Assembly: GCF_003265705.1 (NCBI RefSeq) | Contig: NW_020313045.1 | Coordinates: 353,941 to 417,940 of the forward strand | Direction of reading: 5' to 3' | Source: Callorhinus ursinus | Taxonomy: Eukaryota; Chordata; Mammalia; Carnivora; Otariidae | Length of the DNA: 64,000 nt | In this document: piece after piece, positions 24,946-35,982 of the stretch | Position numbering within the stretch: position 1 is the stretch's first letter | Layout of the letters: every line of letters starts with the position of its first letter | Notes under the pieces: model-generated | Seen by the model: the letters and a program-made list of their open reading frames with translations, nothing else | The model's database searches: none | What the model was told of the DNA's origin: nothing | Made by a program: the position numbers and the translations under genes

Positions 24946-25182
24946 CGCTTGGTGGAGCCTACCGGAGAGGGGAGAGCGCGAGGGAGCCGCGGGCAGCCGG
25001 GAGCTCGAGGGGGAGAGAGAGAGAGAGAGAGCGAGGGAGAGAGAGAGGCTGGGAGGGAGGGGAGAAAAAAAATGAAGGGAGAGCCAGCGAGCGCGCGCGC
25101 CACAGCCCGGGCGGGGGAGGGGGCGAGCGCAGCGCGCGAGTGCGCCAGCGGCTCTGCGCACCCCGCACCGCAAGCCGCCCGC

Positions 25183-25190
25183 TGACGTCA
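25183..25190. promoter_or_regulatory. Full cAMP-response element TGACGTCA
   Basis: This is the perfect 8-bp CREB/ATF palindrome, extended to the 12-bp palindrome GCTGACGTCAGC (25181-25192). Its position about 870 bp upstream of the start codon in a CpG island is typical for functional CREs. Occupancy is inferred. Confidence 0.75.
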
Positions 25191-25276
25191 GCAGGGCCGC
25201 GCGCCGGGCCCCCGGGACGGGGAGGGGCGGGGGACGGGGGAGGCGCGCGCGCTGGGGCCCGCGACAGTTGGCGGCG

Positions 25277-25295
25277 GCGCGCGCGCGCGCGCGCG
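25277..25295. repeat. (GC)9 alternating tract, Z-DNA-prone
   Basis: Nineteen bases of strictly alternating G and C lie in the promoter. Alternating GC is the strongest known Z-DNA-forming sequence. It may also be a polymorphic dinucleotide repeat. Confidence 0.8.
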
Positions 25296-25400
25296 GCGCG
25301 GCCTCCCCTCCCCCAGCGTCTCCCAGCCTGCGGCTCCCCGAGGTGGGCGCGTGCGGGCCTGACGGGGGCGGAGCCTGGGGCTGGGCGCGCGCCGGGGCGT

Positions 25401-25436
25401 CCCTCCCCGCCCCCGCCCCCGCCCCCGCCCCCGCCT
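25401..25436 (-). promoter_or_regulatory. Tandem GC boxes / G-quadruplex-prone tract
   Basis: The plus strand carries consecutive CCCCCG units, so the minus strand (the GNAO1 sense strand) has five or more G-runs of 3-5 separated by single bases. This satisfies the usual G3+N1-7 quadruplex pattern and also forms overlapping Sp1/KLF sites. Confidence 0.6.
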
Positions 25437-25660
25437 GGCGCGCTGGCTGCGCGGACCTCCTGGTCAATGGTAGCGCGGAATTGGGCCGCCTGCGCGGCGG
25501 TCAGGTGGGCCCCCCAGCTAGAGCTCCGTGCCGCTTCGTTCGCTCTCCCGCTTCCGCTCCATCTTGGCTCCAGCAGCTCGGCTTGGTTACTCTCCAGCTG
25601 CCGGGTCTGTGGCAGCCGGGACCAAGTGACCTCAGCGAACGCGAGGAGACAGTGGGTCTG

Positions 25661-27371
25661 AGTAAACTCGCGTTCCCGAGAATTCGCTTGGGGCGTGGGG
25701 GCAGTTGCGGATTGTCCGCTTCCTGAGACCCACGAACATTAATTGAGCACCTAGTATGTGAGGGAGGAAGCCGTGAGGAGAGGAACACAGCAGGATGAGA
25801 CAAAGCCAGGGCCTGTTCTCAAGGAGCCTCTGCTTCCCCGTGCCGTCGCGGACCCTCCTCCGAGATTCCCGGCCATAGGTATCAGCGCAGGAGACAAGTC
25901 CACCCTGCGAAGCTTTCTGGTTGGGAGGGGCAGGTTTTCATGAGCTCCTAGCACATGCTTACGTTCAACACAGAGTTTAAACGCTTTTGCTCATTTTGAA
26001 CGGTTTAGCTTGGTTGAAATCTTTGCTTTTAATTCCCTTGTCCTGCCCCTTACCCAAAAGACATACGTAAAATGAATTTTAAACAGATTTTTGGTGAGAA
26101 GAGATTTTCTTCCTTTCGTCAGTTTTTAAAACGCTTTCCCCCCCACCCCCATCTCTTTTTCAAATGAAGACCCAGAAAACCGGGTCAGTTATTTAGCATA
26201 CAGCTAATCAAATACCGAGAAAACACGTACACATTTGCCAAAAATCAGGCATGTTCTGGGTGGTCGGTCTCTGAGATTTTGAAGAAACTAGTTCTCCCTG
26301 CACAAAATGGTTTTACAGTCAGTTCCAGCAGACAGCCCCAGGGGCCCTCCTAGAGAAAGGGGCCAATAGGAAAGGTTGCATGGGGATACGACAGGCAAGA
26401 GGCCAGTAGAAAACGTTTTTTCTAACAGTTGGGCACTTCTGTGGCTCTGAAAGCAAACTTGTTTGTTTCATTTCAACAATAGAAAAAAGCATCCCTGTTT
26501 TGGAAATGTTACCCAACATAAAAATATATTTGCAATGGGGGTTGGGGGGGAACGCAGTTAAGGCCCACCCAGAAGAAAACATTTTTTCCCTTGAATTTTT
26601 TAATGTGTTGTCTTTTTCTATAAATAGCTATGTCAAAAGTTGTGTGTAATGCAATTTGAATATTTAAATTTGAATCACGTTTTATGTATTCTAGGAAACT
26701 GACAAAGGGCTCCTAAAGAATTTGTTTTATAACCACTAGGACCCTCGACCCCAGCCTCCTTTGGTGTATCTCTGGGGAGGGGAGCTTAAGGGACAAATCT
26801 GGTTTGCTTAAAATCAGTATGTCACTAAAAATCAGCCTTCCAAATCCAAAACAGAGCTTAGGTACCCAACATTCTATAGAATCTATTATTTCCTCTACAG
26901 GTTGCTAGGATGATTATGCATATCCATCTGATACAGGGAAAAAACTCAGCAACTTCACCCAGAGTCTGCTGTCCCTACAAGACTGCATCTGAAAGACCAA
27001 AGAGGTAAGAATGTAACCATTTCTTTAAAGATGATGGGTCAATCTTACATCTTAATACTCTTTCACATCAAGTAGTTTTTAAGATGTTAGGCTGTTGGGG
27101 AATTGTGGCTTGTATGGTTAAATCAAACTATCCTTGCTTTTAGTTATATTTATTCCTTCTTGGTATCACATCTAGTGTGGTGAAGGCACAGACCTGGTTT
27201 TGTTTTTGTTTTTGTTTTTTGGCGTGTGTGTTTTATTTACTCTGTTCTTACTAAGCAGCTATCTACCTTGCACCAGGTAAAGTTCTAGGCACTTATAGAT
27301 GTTGTATTTCAGGTTTGTCTACCCTGTTTTCTTTTTCTGGGTCACTTTGCATCTTTATAACTGGGCTTTAT
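25661..27371. other. Upstream flank of GNAO1, repeat-poor
   Basis: This is unique-looking sequence between the CpG island and the first upstream L1. It contains the splice-bounded candidate exon at 26901-27004 and nothing else I can name. Confidence 0.5.
26901..27004 (+). ncRNA. Possible exon of a divergent non-coding transcript
   Basis: A 104-bp segment is bounded by a good acceptor (pyrimidine-rich TTATTTCCTCTACAG ending at 26900) and a good donor (AAGAG|GTAAGA starting at 27005) on the plus strand, about 1.5 kb beyond the GNAO1 CpG island. No long open frame runs through it. It could be an internal exon of a lncRNA transcribed divergently from the GNAO1 promoter. No first exon donor was securely identified, and chance pairing of splice-like motifs is quite possible. 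Confidence 0.25.
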
Positions 27372-27384
27372 AAAACAACTAATA

Positions 27385-27720
27385 TGTGAATTGTGCAAGA
27401 CTGTTGAATCACAGATCAGTACTTCTGAAACAAATAATGCAATATATGTTAAGAAAAAAAAAAAGAAGATAGCAGGAGGGGAAGAATGAAGGGGAGTAAG
27501 TCGGAGGGGGAGACAAACCATGAGAGACGATGGACTCTGAAAAACAAACTGAAGGTTCTAGAGGGGAGGGGCGTGGGGGGATGGGTTAGCCTGGTGATGG
27601 GTATTAAAGAGGGCACGTTCTGCGTGGAGCACTGGATGTTATGCACAAACAATGAATCGTGGAACACTACATCAAAAACTAATGATGTATGGTGATTAAC
27701 ATAACAATAAAAAATTAAAA
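27385..27720 (+). mobile_element. Carnivore L1, 5'-truncated 3' UTR copy
   Basis: This is the 3' end of a carnivore-lineage L1: GTGAATTGTGCAAGACTGTTGAATCACAGATC at the start, a GA-rich middle, GGTGATGGGTATTAAAGAGGGCACG, and an AACAATAAAAAATTAAAA tail. Target-site duplications AAAACAACTAATA (27372-27384) and AAAACGACTAATA (27721-27733) bound it. Open frames inside are fortuitous. Confidence 0.88.
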
Positions 27721-27739
27721 AAAACGACTAATAATAATC

Positions 27740-27990
27740 CACTTCATCTGTATAGTGCTTTACAGCTCATGGAGCATTTTTGTAAAACTTATCTCTTAGG
27801 ATCCTCCCATGTAAACCTCAGTTAGGCACTGCGCTGTGGGGAATGTCATGGCGGAGTGGAAAGAGCCAGGGCTATGAATCTAGATCAGCCTGGGTATCCA
27901 TTTTACAGTTGAGAAAACTGAGCCTCTGAAGGGGCAAATAACTTGTTCAAGGTTAGGCCATCATTAAGTAATAAACCAGAGTTCCTTTTA
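27740..27990 (-). repeat. MIR SINE, reverse
   Basis: CCATTTTACAGTTGAGAAAACTGAGCC and TAACTTGTTCAAGGTTAGGCC lie in a MIR-like context. Confidence 0.7.
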
Positions 27991-29439
27991 TAGGTTCGTG
28001 GACTATTTGGACAATAATATGTTATATAAATATATAAAGCATACTTTTTAGACTCTGAGAAAGCTCATAGCCCCAGAACCCACACATATCTGCCCCCCTA
28101 AAGGAAGATGACAACATCCCAGTTCTCTGTGAGTTATCAGTAATTAGATAATACTGCAAATGTTTAATTTTTCCACAATTAATTCCTGTGGGAATGGGGA
28201 AATTACAGTCCTAACATCAGGAATGATCAAGGACAGATTCCATTTGCTTTTGTTTTGCATGATCACCAGAATTATGTTTCTCTGATTATTGCTTTTGGCC
28301 AGAGAATCATGCGCATTACCCAACCCTCAGTCAACTATCCCCCTTGCCATATATGCACACTGTTCAGCATATCTTGCGTTTTAAAAGTAGGTAATTAGAA
28401 TGTTCTATATACTCTCTAAAAGAGGCAACAGCAAAAGCCTACATTAAGTTGCCTTTTTACTATATGTGGCTCCTAATGCTGGAGGTCAGTAATTTATGAC
28501 ACATGCAAGATTCCCCAGTTCTGACTTAATAGAATGTGGGCTCTGATTAAATGAGCTGAATTTCCCTATTTCTTCCCATTTGTGATTACTTTAAATATGC
28601 ATATATTGCTCTCCATATTCAGGTATTTGTAAGCAGTATTGAATTTTATCTTGTGTTCAGTAATCTTTAAAGTCCCAAAAACTTGGTAATATTTGCATTG
28701 TTAAAAATTACTGAGTAAATGTCTACACTACGCAGAGTATTTTCTTTTCTTTTTCTGTGCAGTTCGATTCATGATAGACTAGAGGATTTTTACAGGGTAA
28801 AACTACTCGTAAAAGTAGTATGTACAGCAGTAGCTGTTCACATATATGTAATATGCACACGTGCATAGCCAGCCTCAGTGATGTGTATGTTACTACTCAC
28901 AGGGTATGAGCTTCAGTCCAGTTTAATGTCAGTTTTATAAACGGTCTTTTAGTGGACCAAACAAATATAAGGTAAATATTTTACCTATTTTTTGAAAAAC
29001 TTAAATTTGTTTAAGATATTTATTTGAAGGACTTACTTAGTATGTAAAAATGATTATCTTAACTTGCTATACCAGCCTACAGATTTTTTTTTAATGTGAA
29101 TTTTTCTCCTTCATTTTTAACAGTAGAAATGTGGAAAAGCAAGTTTGATATTTTTGTAAGATAATTTATTTGGGAATTCAAATTCCCTGTTGACACTCAT
29201 GACCTTTTCCCCTTGCGTTTTTATATATAAGTAAGTCGTCTTTCATTTGTTTAGTGATTGTTAAGATGTGCTGGAATGTAGATGCCTCGTCCAGCTGTCT
29301 GAAACAAAATAAAAAACTAAAAGTTAAAAAAAAATAAATACTCATATATTGATAATCTACTGTGTTTAATATATTGATTTAGATTCAAAGGAAAGTTTAA
29401 GTAGGTATAAGCTTGGATTCTTGAAACCCCAGGACTGTT
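27991..29439. other. AT-rich upstream stretch, no repeats recognised
   Basis: Long AT-rich sequence has no visible SINE, LINE or open frame of note. It would be a candidate for conserved non-coding sequence, untested. Confidence 0.45.
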
Positions 29440-29580
29440 TTTTCAAAACCATTCACATCAGAATTAGCTGGGGTGCTACTTAAAAATTCAGTTACCCATC
29501 TTACTTCTATGGAGTCAGACTCCTCTGCAATCTGCATTGATAGCTGCACCCCCAGATGATTTTTCTGTACACAAAGTGCT
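29440..29580. repeat. MER5-like DNA transposon remnant
   Basis: CACATCAGAATTAGCTGGGGTGCTAC and GGAGTCAGACTCCTCTGCAATCTGC resemble the hAT-type MER5 consensus (ATCAGAATCACCTGGGG..CTTTTAAAAA). Confidence 0.55.
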
Positions 29581-29586
29581 AGATCT

Positions 29587-29613
29587 TATACATTATACAT
29601 TATACATTATACA
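29587..29613. repeat. (TATACAT)n short tandem repeat
   Basis: Nearly four copies of a 7-bp unit. Confidence 0.9.
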
Positions 29614-30129
29614 GAATCTGTATGTGCCAATTAATTCTGCTAGGAGCTTACTTTTTTAAAGTTCAAATATCTCACATGTTTCCGAATTCAACTTTATGTT
29701 TACTAGTTTTTTATATTTTTTGTCAAAGGAAAATATTATAAAAATTGCTATTCCTTAGAACACCACTGTCATGGGAAGAAAATAGGCTAAAACGTGTGGT
29801 TCATGAACTAAATGAATCCATACTAAATGTCAAGTGAATTAGGCATTTTAGGGAGAATCATGGATCACTAGAGATTTTAAGTTTCTCCACTAAGGGTTTC
29901 TATTATGAAATTGATAGTTCACAATCTAACTTAGTGGTCAGTATAATTTAGAAAAATGTCTGGGTCAGGCTAAGAGATGACTTAGTGTTTTCTGATAGAT
30001 ATCTGGCATTAATGAAGGAAGATGCTTTTTTTCCCCTCAAATTTCTGTTTATGTCCCTAGAAGACAGACCCCCTATTTAGTCCATATTCAACACTTATCT
30101 GATATTATGTTGAGCACCTCTCTCTGACC

Positions 30130-30335
30130 TACTGGAGCAGGGGTTCTCAAATGTTAAATGGTGTTAAGAATTACCTGGGATGCTTTAAAAAAATGTGGAT
30201 TCCTGGGTCCCATCCCTAAACTTTCTGAATCAGTAAGTCTGAGATGGGGCCTGGAATGTTCATTTTTACAATCATACCTTCTCCCCCAAGTGATACTGAT
30301 GCACTTTGGGAAACACATCACTGGAAACACATCAA
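30130..30335. repeat. MER5-like DNA transposon remnant
   Basis: GGGGTTCTCAAATG, TTACCTGGGATGCTTTAAAAAAATG, CTGAATCAGTAAGTCTGAGATGGGGCC and AAGTGATACTGATGC are a near-complete MER5 set. Confidence 0.75.
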
Positions 30336-30728
30336 CTCCTTTGAGGCAAGGGAGTTGTCCTATCACTTTGTGTATGTCCCAAAAGGCCAAGCATGGCCCA
30401 CTGTCCACAGGTCATCAGTCTTAATACTTGTAAACTACATTCACCTATCTGTAGGCAAGGGTTAAATCAGATCATTTATCAAAGTTCTCCCCAGCTCTGA
30501 GACTTTTTGATTTTTTTAATAGAAATTTTGTGACTTGATGATTTGGGAAGATTTTTAAGATTGAGTAAGTTCAAAAAGATAGTGGCTTTTTTTTCAAGTC
30601 AGGTTCTGAAAACTGAAATGATACTGACTTTAAATAAACAAATGGGAGATCTATTGGCATTTGGGAACTGGTAAGAAGAGAGCATATGCCAAATGTTTTT
30701 GAAGTCCCCATCAGAAAATTCTTCGCTA

Positions 30729-30912
30729 GGGACGCCTGGGTGGCTCAGTTGGTTAAGCGACTGCCTTCGGCTCAGGTCATGATCCTGGAGTCCCGGGATC
30801 GAGTCCCACATCGGACTTCATGCTCAGCAGGGAGTCTGCTTCTCCCTCTGACCCTCTTCCCTCTCGTGCTCTCTATCTCTCATTCTCTCTCTCTCTCAAA
30901 TAAATAAATAAA
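30729..30912 (+). mobile_element. Can-SINE, forward
   Basis: A full head (CGCCTGGGTGGCTCAG), a CT-rich body and an AAATAAATAAATAAAA tail are present. The target-site duplication AGAAAATTCTTCGCTA / AGAAAATTCTTAGCTA lies at 30713-30728 and 30913-30928. Confidence 0.95.
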
Positions 30913-32734
30913 AGAAAATTCTTAGCTAAATTTTGTGTCTTGTTTGTTATTTTGTTGAGTTCATGAAAAAAGGTAGTTTCTTTATTTATAATTGTTAGAA
31001 ATAAAAGATGTCATGGGAAGAAATAAAGGTTTTGTGTATTTTTAAATGAAGGGACTTGCATGAAGGAGCAGATTAAGGCTTGTAGGTAACTGAATTGAGC
31101 TCTTAAGTTATTGAAATCCATTATGTGGTCACTCTTGAGAATATTATTTGTTGAGTGTACTTTGATGGTTCAAGAACGCCAAAGAGGGTGTGCTTTGTGC
31201 TTTTTCTCAATTTAGGATAGCAAGAGAATCCCTCAGGGATGCATTTGGCTCAGTCTGAGTGGAAAGTTTAAGGGGCTAGGACTAGTGCTTTCACACTGAG
31301 AAGATTGACCAAGAGCTGAAATTGAAGTTGGAAGCTTGGCTTATTATGAAGGCATCACCTACCAGCCATGGTCTGTGTTAGAATTTTCTTGGAAAAATTT
31401 TTCTTTAGAAATCAAGATTCTTCTTTGTTACGATGGGAATAATAGTACTTTTCAACCTCCCTGGGCTGAAGTTGACAGATAAGATTAGCAGGTACGTGTT
31501 TGTAAAGTATTTATTTAATACTTACTAAGTCCTCCAGAAGACAGGAGATTTCCTGACACGAAGATTTCTTGCATTATTTATCATATTTTCTATCTCCATA
31601 GAACCTTTCATGCATGCAACTCCAACACGTTTTAGACATTATCTCATTAGTCTTCTGTAAGCTTCAAGGTCCAAAGAATTATCATCACATTGCTCTCTAC
31701 AAATAGAAATGTTTTTCTTTGTTCCTGTCAGTTGTATTTGTGAAAGGAAAAAGTAGGTGAATTTTTAACTAAGTCCAGTTAATCCCAGTTGGAACTGGCT
31801 GTAACAAGTATGACTTGGGGGTTGGGAGGGGGGCATTAATTAATTCAAATTTATTAGAAGTGGGTTGGGGGTAGAAGTAGGTTGGCTAGAGTGATTTAAT
31901 TTTGTGACCTGTCTCCATCCTCTACATGTGATTTGGGGTGCTCCCAAAGCCTGCCAAATACCAAGAACATGCTGTTCCAGTGGGGTAACATCGTCTTCGG
32001 TTTAGCCGACATTTGGGCATGCTGTCTGTTCCCCAAAGGCCTGAAAAACCCTGACCTCTGTGACAAAGAAGAAACATTTTAATGAAATACCTATGTGTGT
32101 GATAGGGGCACATCTATAAAATTGAAGAAGGGCAATTCAGAAAGAGACACATTTGTAAGCAGACACCTATCCCAGAGGACTTTTAGCTAGAATCATTCAG
32201 AGCTTGACATAGAAAGAAAAGAACTGAACTGATTTTCCTCTCAAGCTGTCCCTGTCGTCTGCTGCCTCTCCGCATGGCCACTGTAGCTTTCGGAGAGGGC
32301 TAAGAGGAGAAGAAAGAGAAAGGAAGAGGGGGACTCTGAATTAGTTATATCCATTATAAATTAAAAACAGTGCTGTTCCTAATGACCGAAGAGAGGACAC
32401 ATATAGATCTCAGTAAAAACAATGCAGTAGTTTAAAATGACCAAAATTAATGAGGTGGATGCCCAAAAGCAATCTTAAAAAAAAATTAATAGTGCGATCT
32501 CAGATTAAGAGGTGAGATGAATGGGGCATGGAAAGAATTCGTTAGTTTGATCATCCTTTCTTTTGATTCTACCACCTCTGCTTCTGTTCTAGAAAAGAAG
32601 GGACACCAATCATTTCTCCTTCTCTTTTGCCTCTCCCACCTCTGCTCCACTCCTACTTGGCTTTATCCGCCCCCCCCCAAACATTTCTCCAACAAGAAAA
32701 TAGTGATAAGAAAGACCTTTTCCCCATCATTGCC

Positions 32735-33085
32735 TTTATGTATTTACTACATGTTCAGTTTGTGCGTACCATGTGCCAGACAGACTCTGTGCTGCGTGCC
32801 AGGAGTAAACTGTGGAATATAACACACATGGTCCCCTGGCATCATGGTACACATCGTCTGATCTTTGAATTATACCAATCTCTTGGACGTTATTTGATTT
32901 GATCCTTTTAACAACTTTGAAATAGCCAAGATTTCTGTTCCCTTTTCATGCATAACGAAGTTAAGCTTAGAGAAGTTCAAGTGATTTACCCAAGACCAGC
33001 TGGTAAATTTTGTGATCAGGATGGTTACCCTATTTTTCTACATTCCAAGACAGTGGTCTTCCTGTTATATCATGCTACTTCCCTC
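32735..33085 (-). repeat. MIR SINE, reverse
   Basis: TGTATTTACTACATGTTCAGTTTGTG, AAGTTAAGCTTAGAGAAGTTCAAGTGATTTACCC and ACCAGCTGGTAAATTTTGTGATC are present. Confidence 0.6.
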
Positions 33086-35429
33086 AGATCCAAGGCTCAA
33101 AGATTATATCTAAGTTGCTCTTTGAAATAGCACCTAGACCAATTGTATTATTCACATTTTAGTTAGTTTTTACTTTACTCAATAATCCTCCCCTGCACTG
33201 TCAGATATTATTGATCCAAAAATGGACTTTATCCAAGCAATTCATGATCCCGTGATATTTATTCCAATAAATGATTCCTAGCTCTTAATACAGAATAAAT
33301 TATTTTTGTAGCACACAGTTAATAGAATACTCTCCATGTTTTGTGACACCCCCTCTCTCATAAAGATAACAACTAGAAACCGGGAGTAGATGATGTATAG
33401 CTGTTAAAGGAAGATATTAGAAAGCTTTAGTTCCAATAGATTTAGACTAATAATAAATGAAAGTAATTTTGAAAACTAAAAGGAAGTGACATCAAGAAAG
33501 CAGAGTAGAAAGAACACTGGACTGGGAATCAAGAGAACTTTTAGTCTTGGTTCAGCCAACTTTGGGACATTCAGTTCTTTTTCCAGGGCTTCATTTCCTC
33601 CAATCAAGGAATTGAATTTCAGGCACCTACTGTATTCTACATACATAATTCTAAATCTGAGTTAAGTGGACAGAGATCCTGGAGAGTGACATTGGGGAGG
33701 CAGATCAATAGGCCCCTCCAACGGAGCAAAGCAAAAGAATGTTATAAATCCATTCAGTCCTTGAATCTGAATCCACCTGTTACACTTTTGAAATGGTTCC
33801 CTTTTCTCTTTTCCCTCCTTCATATCAAGAATGAATCTTTCATACCTCTTATGGCATTTGCTTTAGAAAAGAACACCTTTGTAAACAAAACAAGCCAGTA
33901 TTATAAAGGGACCTTAGTTTGACTTTGATTTTTCAACTTAGAAGAGACACCACTCCTAGATATACTAGAATTTTTTTTTTTACGCCCATCGCCCATCATG
34001 AAAGGTTTTCTCTAGATTTCCTCGTATTCCTTTCAGCACAGCAGGCAGATAATGGCTCATAATCACCACCCAATTGATTTTGAGAGTATTTCTTTGTGGG
34101 TGAATGGGATGAGTGGGGAACATCCCACAGGGCTGGAGAGGGATAGCCAAGGGAGTCCCATAGATCCAGGAGTGAGACAGCAAGGGGTAAGTAACCAAAG
34201 GGGCAGAAAAGCTTGACAAGGGATCAGCCTTCTCTCAACACCCTCCACTAGATCTGTTCAGTACTGCCATTGTGATTTTCTCTGGGATTGGCTCTAACAG
34301 TTCTCCCGATGCTTCACTTACTTCCCACACCCCCAGAGTACATCTGCCAGATTAGTGAGCACTCTGTTAGAGACTACTAGTTGCTCCCTGCCTATTTGCT
34401 GAGTTTCACTGCGGGAAGAGAGGAATTCAGCATATGCTTTTACAACTTTAGAGATACCAAGCTCTAACCTTGCAAGAACCAAGGATTTATGGGTTCATCT
34501 AATAGTGAGATAAAAATTAAAGTTTTTTCTTTCACTATAAAAGTAATCTGCTAGTTTAAAGAAAAGTGGATTGAACAGAGAACACCTGGGTTCTCTATGC
34601 TAGAGTAACTAGGCTGCAACATTTCAGAATTTCTTGGGGGTGAGGACAACTTGCTGTTGACTCCGGGATCCAGTTGCCCCTTGCCCCCCTTAGGGAGCTA
34701 TTCTATTTAGGACTCAACCTCTTTTACAGCTAGCTGCCTACATTATAACTGCTGAGAAGAACCACCATCCCCCCTGTGACAACATCCTGAGGCTTACATC
34801 TGGAACAGAATTCAAGAGGGGAATGGGAAGTTGGGTCAGATAGGTCCTTTGCATTCTTGCTCCCTGGACAAGCTAACTCTTGTAATGGGTCCTGGACTGA
34901 TCCAGTCCATGAGCAAGGAAATCTAAGAGCCCCTAGATGTGTTGCTTGGTAGCTGAGCATCAAATCAGTCTCTGTCTCTGTGCTTGTCCTTCTTTGAGCT
35001 AACCTTGACCCTACAGAATAGCCTCTCACTTTGGTCCTTGTGACTAGTTCCAGTAATGGGCTCTTTTAGGTTCTTTTTGATCCTGCTTTGAGATTGGAGT
35101 TCTACTTTGTTTCTTTCAACTTTGTAGAAATTAGAATCCAGTTCTTAAACCTAAGTCTGCATGACTTACTACAAGCTGCCACATCTCTGGAGTTCATCAT
35201 GTCTGTTTGAAACTTTACCTATTGCTAATCCCCAACTCCTAACACATCTCTCCAGTTTGGTTTCCATCTGTTGACATTGTAGGACCGTCCTCCCACTCCC
35301 ATAATGGTCTACAGGAACTACCTGCTTACTGCCAAATTCCCTTAACACCATGTCTTGCCTGCATATTTGGAGTTTTTCCTCTTCGTGTCTGTTGAGTGGA
35401 TCTGTTATCCTGCCCAGTTCCACTGGGGT

Positions 35430-35625
35430 TGTCTGTTGTCATTCTCAAACTTTAATGTGCATAAAGATCACCAAGAGTGCTTGTTAAAAGTGCAGGTTCT
35501 GGGGCTTCATCCTTAGAAATTGTGATTTGGTTATTCTGAAACAGGGCTTAGAAACCTGCATTTAAACATTTATCTCTAAATAATTTTGAGGTATAGATAG
35601 TACAAAAACTACACTTTGACAAACT
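35430..35625. repeat. MER5-like DNA transposon remnant
   Basis: TTCTCAAACTTTAATGTGCATAAAGATCACC and CTTGTTAAAAGTGCAGGTTCTGGGGC are followed by ACTTTGACAAACTAGG at the far end. Confidence 0.7.
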
Positions 35626-35905
35626 AGGTCTAGTCTCTGGAACTTGATCTTTAGGCTCATCCCATTACCAACCAAACCTGATGTTGACATACCATGAGAA
35701 AATCACTTTTCCATGAGGATTTTCTGAATATCATAATCATTGTTACATTTTAGAATATTATTTTTGTTTCTATGTTTCTGCTTACTGGAAACTTTACAGG
35801 GGTTCTAATTTCTAGCTCTTGAATCTGGCTAGTAAGTCATTTAAACATACTACAATTTAAAGAGTTCAGATTTTGCTTTACACTTTGGGCTCTGACTTCT
35901 CTGTG

Positions 35906-35982
35906 GTAAAGATGAGTGTTTTAGAGTGTGTTTGTGTTTAGAGTGTGTGTGTGTTTGTGAGTGTAAAGATGAGTGTTTTAGA
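35906..35982. repeat. GT-rich minisatellite with 57-bp period
   Basis: An identical 20-bp word occurs at 35906-35925 and 35963-35982, separated by TGTG/TTTG-rich filler. Confidence 0.85.

Larger units (their letters stand above)
25150..25440 (-). promoter_or_regulatory. GNAO1 proximal promoter region, TATA-less and GC-rich
   Basis: This stretch lies upstream of the leader within the CpG island. It contains a full palindromic CRE (25183-25190), a GC box (GGGGCGGGG at 25224-25232), more GC-box-like runs to about 25240, alternating GC (25277-25295) and repeated C5G units (25405-25434). No TATA box is seen on the minus strand. This is the layout of a housekeeping-like or neuronal CpG-island promoter. 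Divergent plus-strand initiation is possible from such promoters. Confidence 0.65.

Noticed and set aside
24907..25467. 186-residue minus-strand open frame across the promoter
   Set aside because: It starts at TTG upstream of the likely transcription start and owes its length to high GC. Only its last 12 codons, from an ATG at 24945, are kept as a uORF.
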